DNA of 64,000 bases from assembly GCF_019649055.1 (NCBI RefSeq), contig NW_026570324.1, positions 124,001-188,000 on the forward strand, read 5' to 3'. The notes beneath the pieces were generated by a model, which was given only the letters and a program-made list of their open reading frames with translations, searched no databases and was not told the DNA's origin. A program made the position numbers and the translations under genes. Source of the stretch: Paramacrobiotus metropolitanus (Eukaryota > Tardigrada > Eutardigrada > Parachela > Macrobiotidae). Shown piece after piece: positions 63,728 to 64,000 of the stretch. Within the stretch, counting starts at the first letter, position 1. Every line of letters begins with the position of its first letter.

Positions 63728-64000
63728 CGGTGTTGTGAAGTGTTAGGCGCAACTGTTATGACTGCTGCCGTGATTATTGAATACGGAAGTCACATACTTG
63801 GCAGAATACCTGCGAGCATCTCAATTTATTGAATAAAATAACGAGCATGTTACGTTATTATTAATGACTTGAGAGCTTCCTTAAACCAGTTAAAAACCAT
63901 TATCGCAATTATTACAGAGTCCCGCTGCACATGCTGTGATATCTGTACCCTGTACATATACAAAGTACTACGGCTTCTAAATTTAGAAAACACATTTAAT

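Noticed and set aside
1-64000. tRNA or rRNA genes
   Set aside because: No convincing A/B-box pair with cloverleaf and no rRNA-like conserved block was noticed on reading both strands.

Overview
This window is nuclear DNA from an animal, most likely an invertebrate. Coding sequence is broken into exons by GT-AG introns, many only about 50-150 nt long. The host genes encode animal families: tetraspanins, a CUB/LDL-receptor-A/trypsin protease, a leucine-rich-repeat secreted protein, an Ig-like secreted protein and a peritrophin-type chitin-binding domain. The base composition is AT-rich and most of the length is mobile or repetitive DNA. A tardigrade or another small ecdysozoan would fit, but nothing here fixes the phylum.

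Layout. 0-7.6 kb: a Ty3/gypsy retrotransposon on the minus strand (gag, protease-RT-RNase H-integrase and the start of a third ORF), broken by stops, frameshifts and a 798-bp inverted-repeat element nested in RNase H. 9.4-12.1 kb: a two-exon LRR gene whose intron holds a decayed non-LTR retroelement tail. 12.96-13.9 kb: an unrecognised protein built of four cysteine-paired repeats. 14-21 kb: repeats, a 126-bp hairpin, an SGNH-hydrolase-like gene, and a Mutator-like element with complex inverted repeats. 21.2-21.7 kb: four tandem copies of a three-way-junction structure. 21.9-28.0 kb: a Helitron on the minus strand with an RPA-like gene and a Rep/Pif1 helicase gene. 28-40.7 kb: gene-free repeat territory (a roughly 29-bp minisatellite and three direct-repeat families). 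40.8-56 kb: a mirror-image duplication in which a tetraspanin gene is followed by a gene for an unrecognised all-helical protein, once leftward (47.8 to 41.1 kb) and once rightward (49.2 to about 55 kb). 56.7-59.9 kb: a 12-exon serine protease gene with one in-frame stop in its LDL-A domain. 60.2-64.0 kb: a tandem segmental duplication of an Ig-like secreted protein gene, with a chitin-binding-domain exon between the copies.

How the genes may work together. The strongest functional signal is the conserved pairing of a tetraspanin with the helical protein. Both copies keep order, orientation and close spacing, although the proteins have diverged strongly. That suggests either a co-regulated pair or simply an old inverted segmental duplication. 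The mobile elements look like inactive copies. Several apparent single-base frameshifts in otherwise well-kept exons could be real decay or assembly indels, and sequence alone cannot tell these apart.
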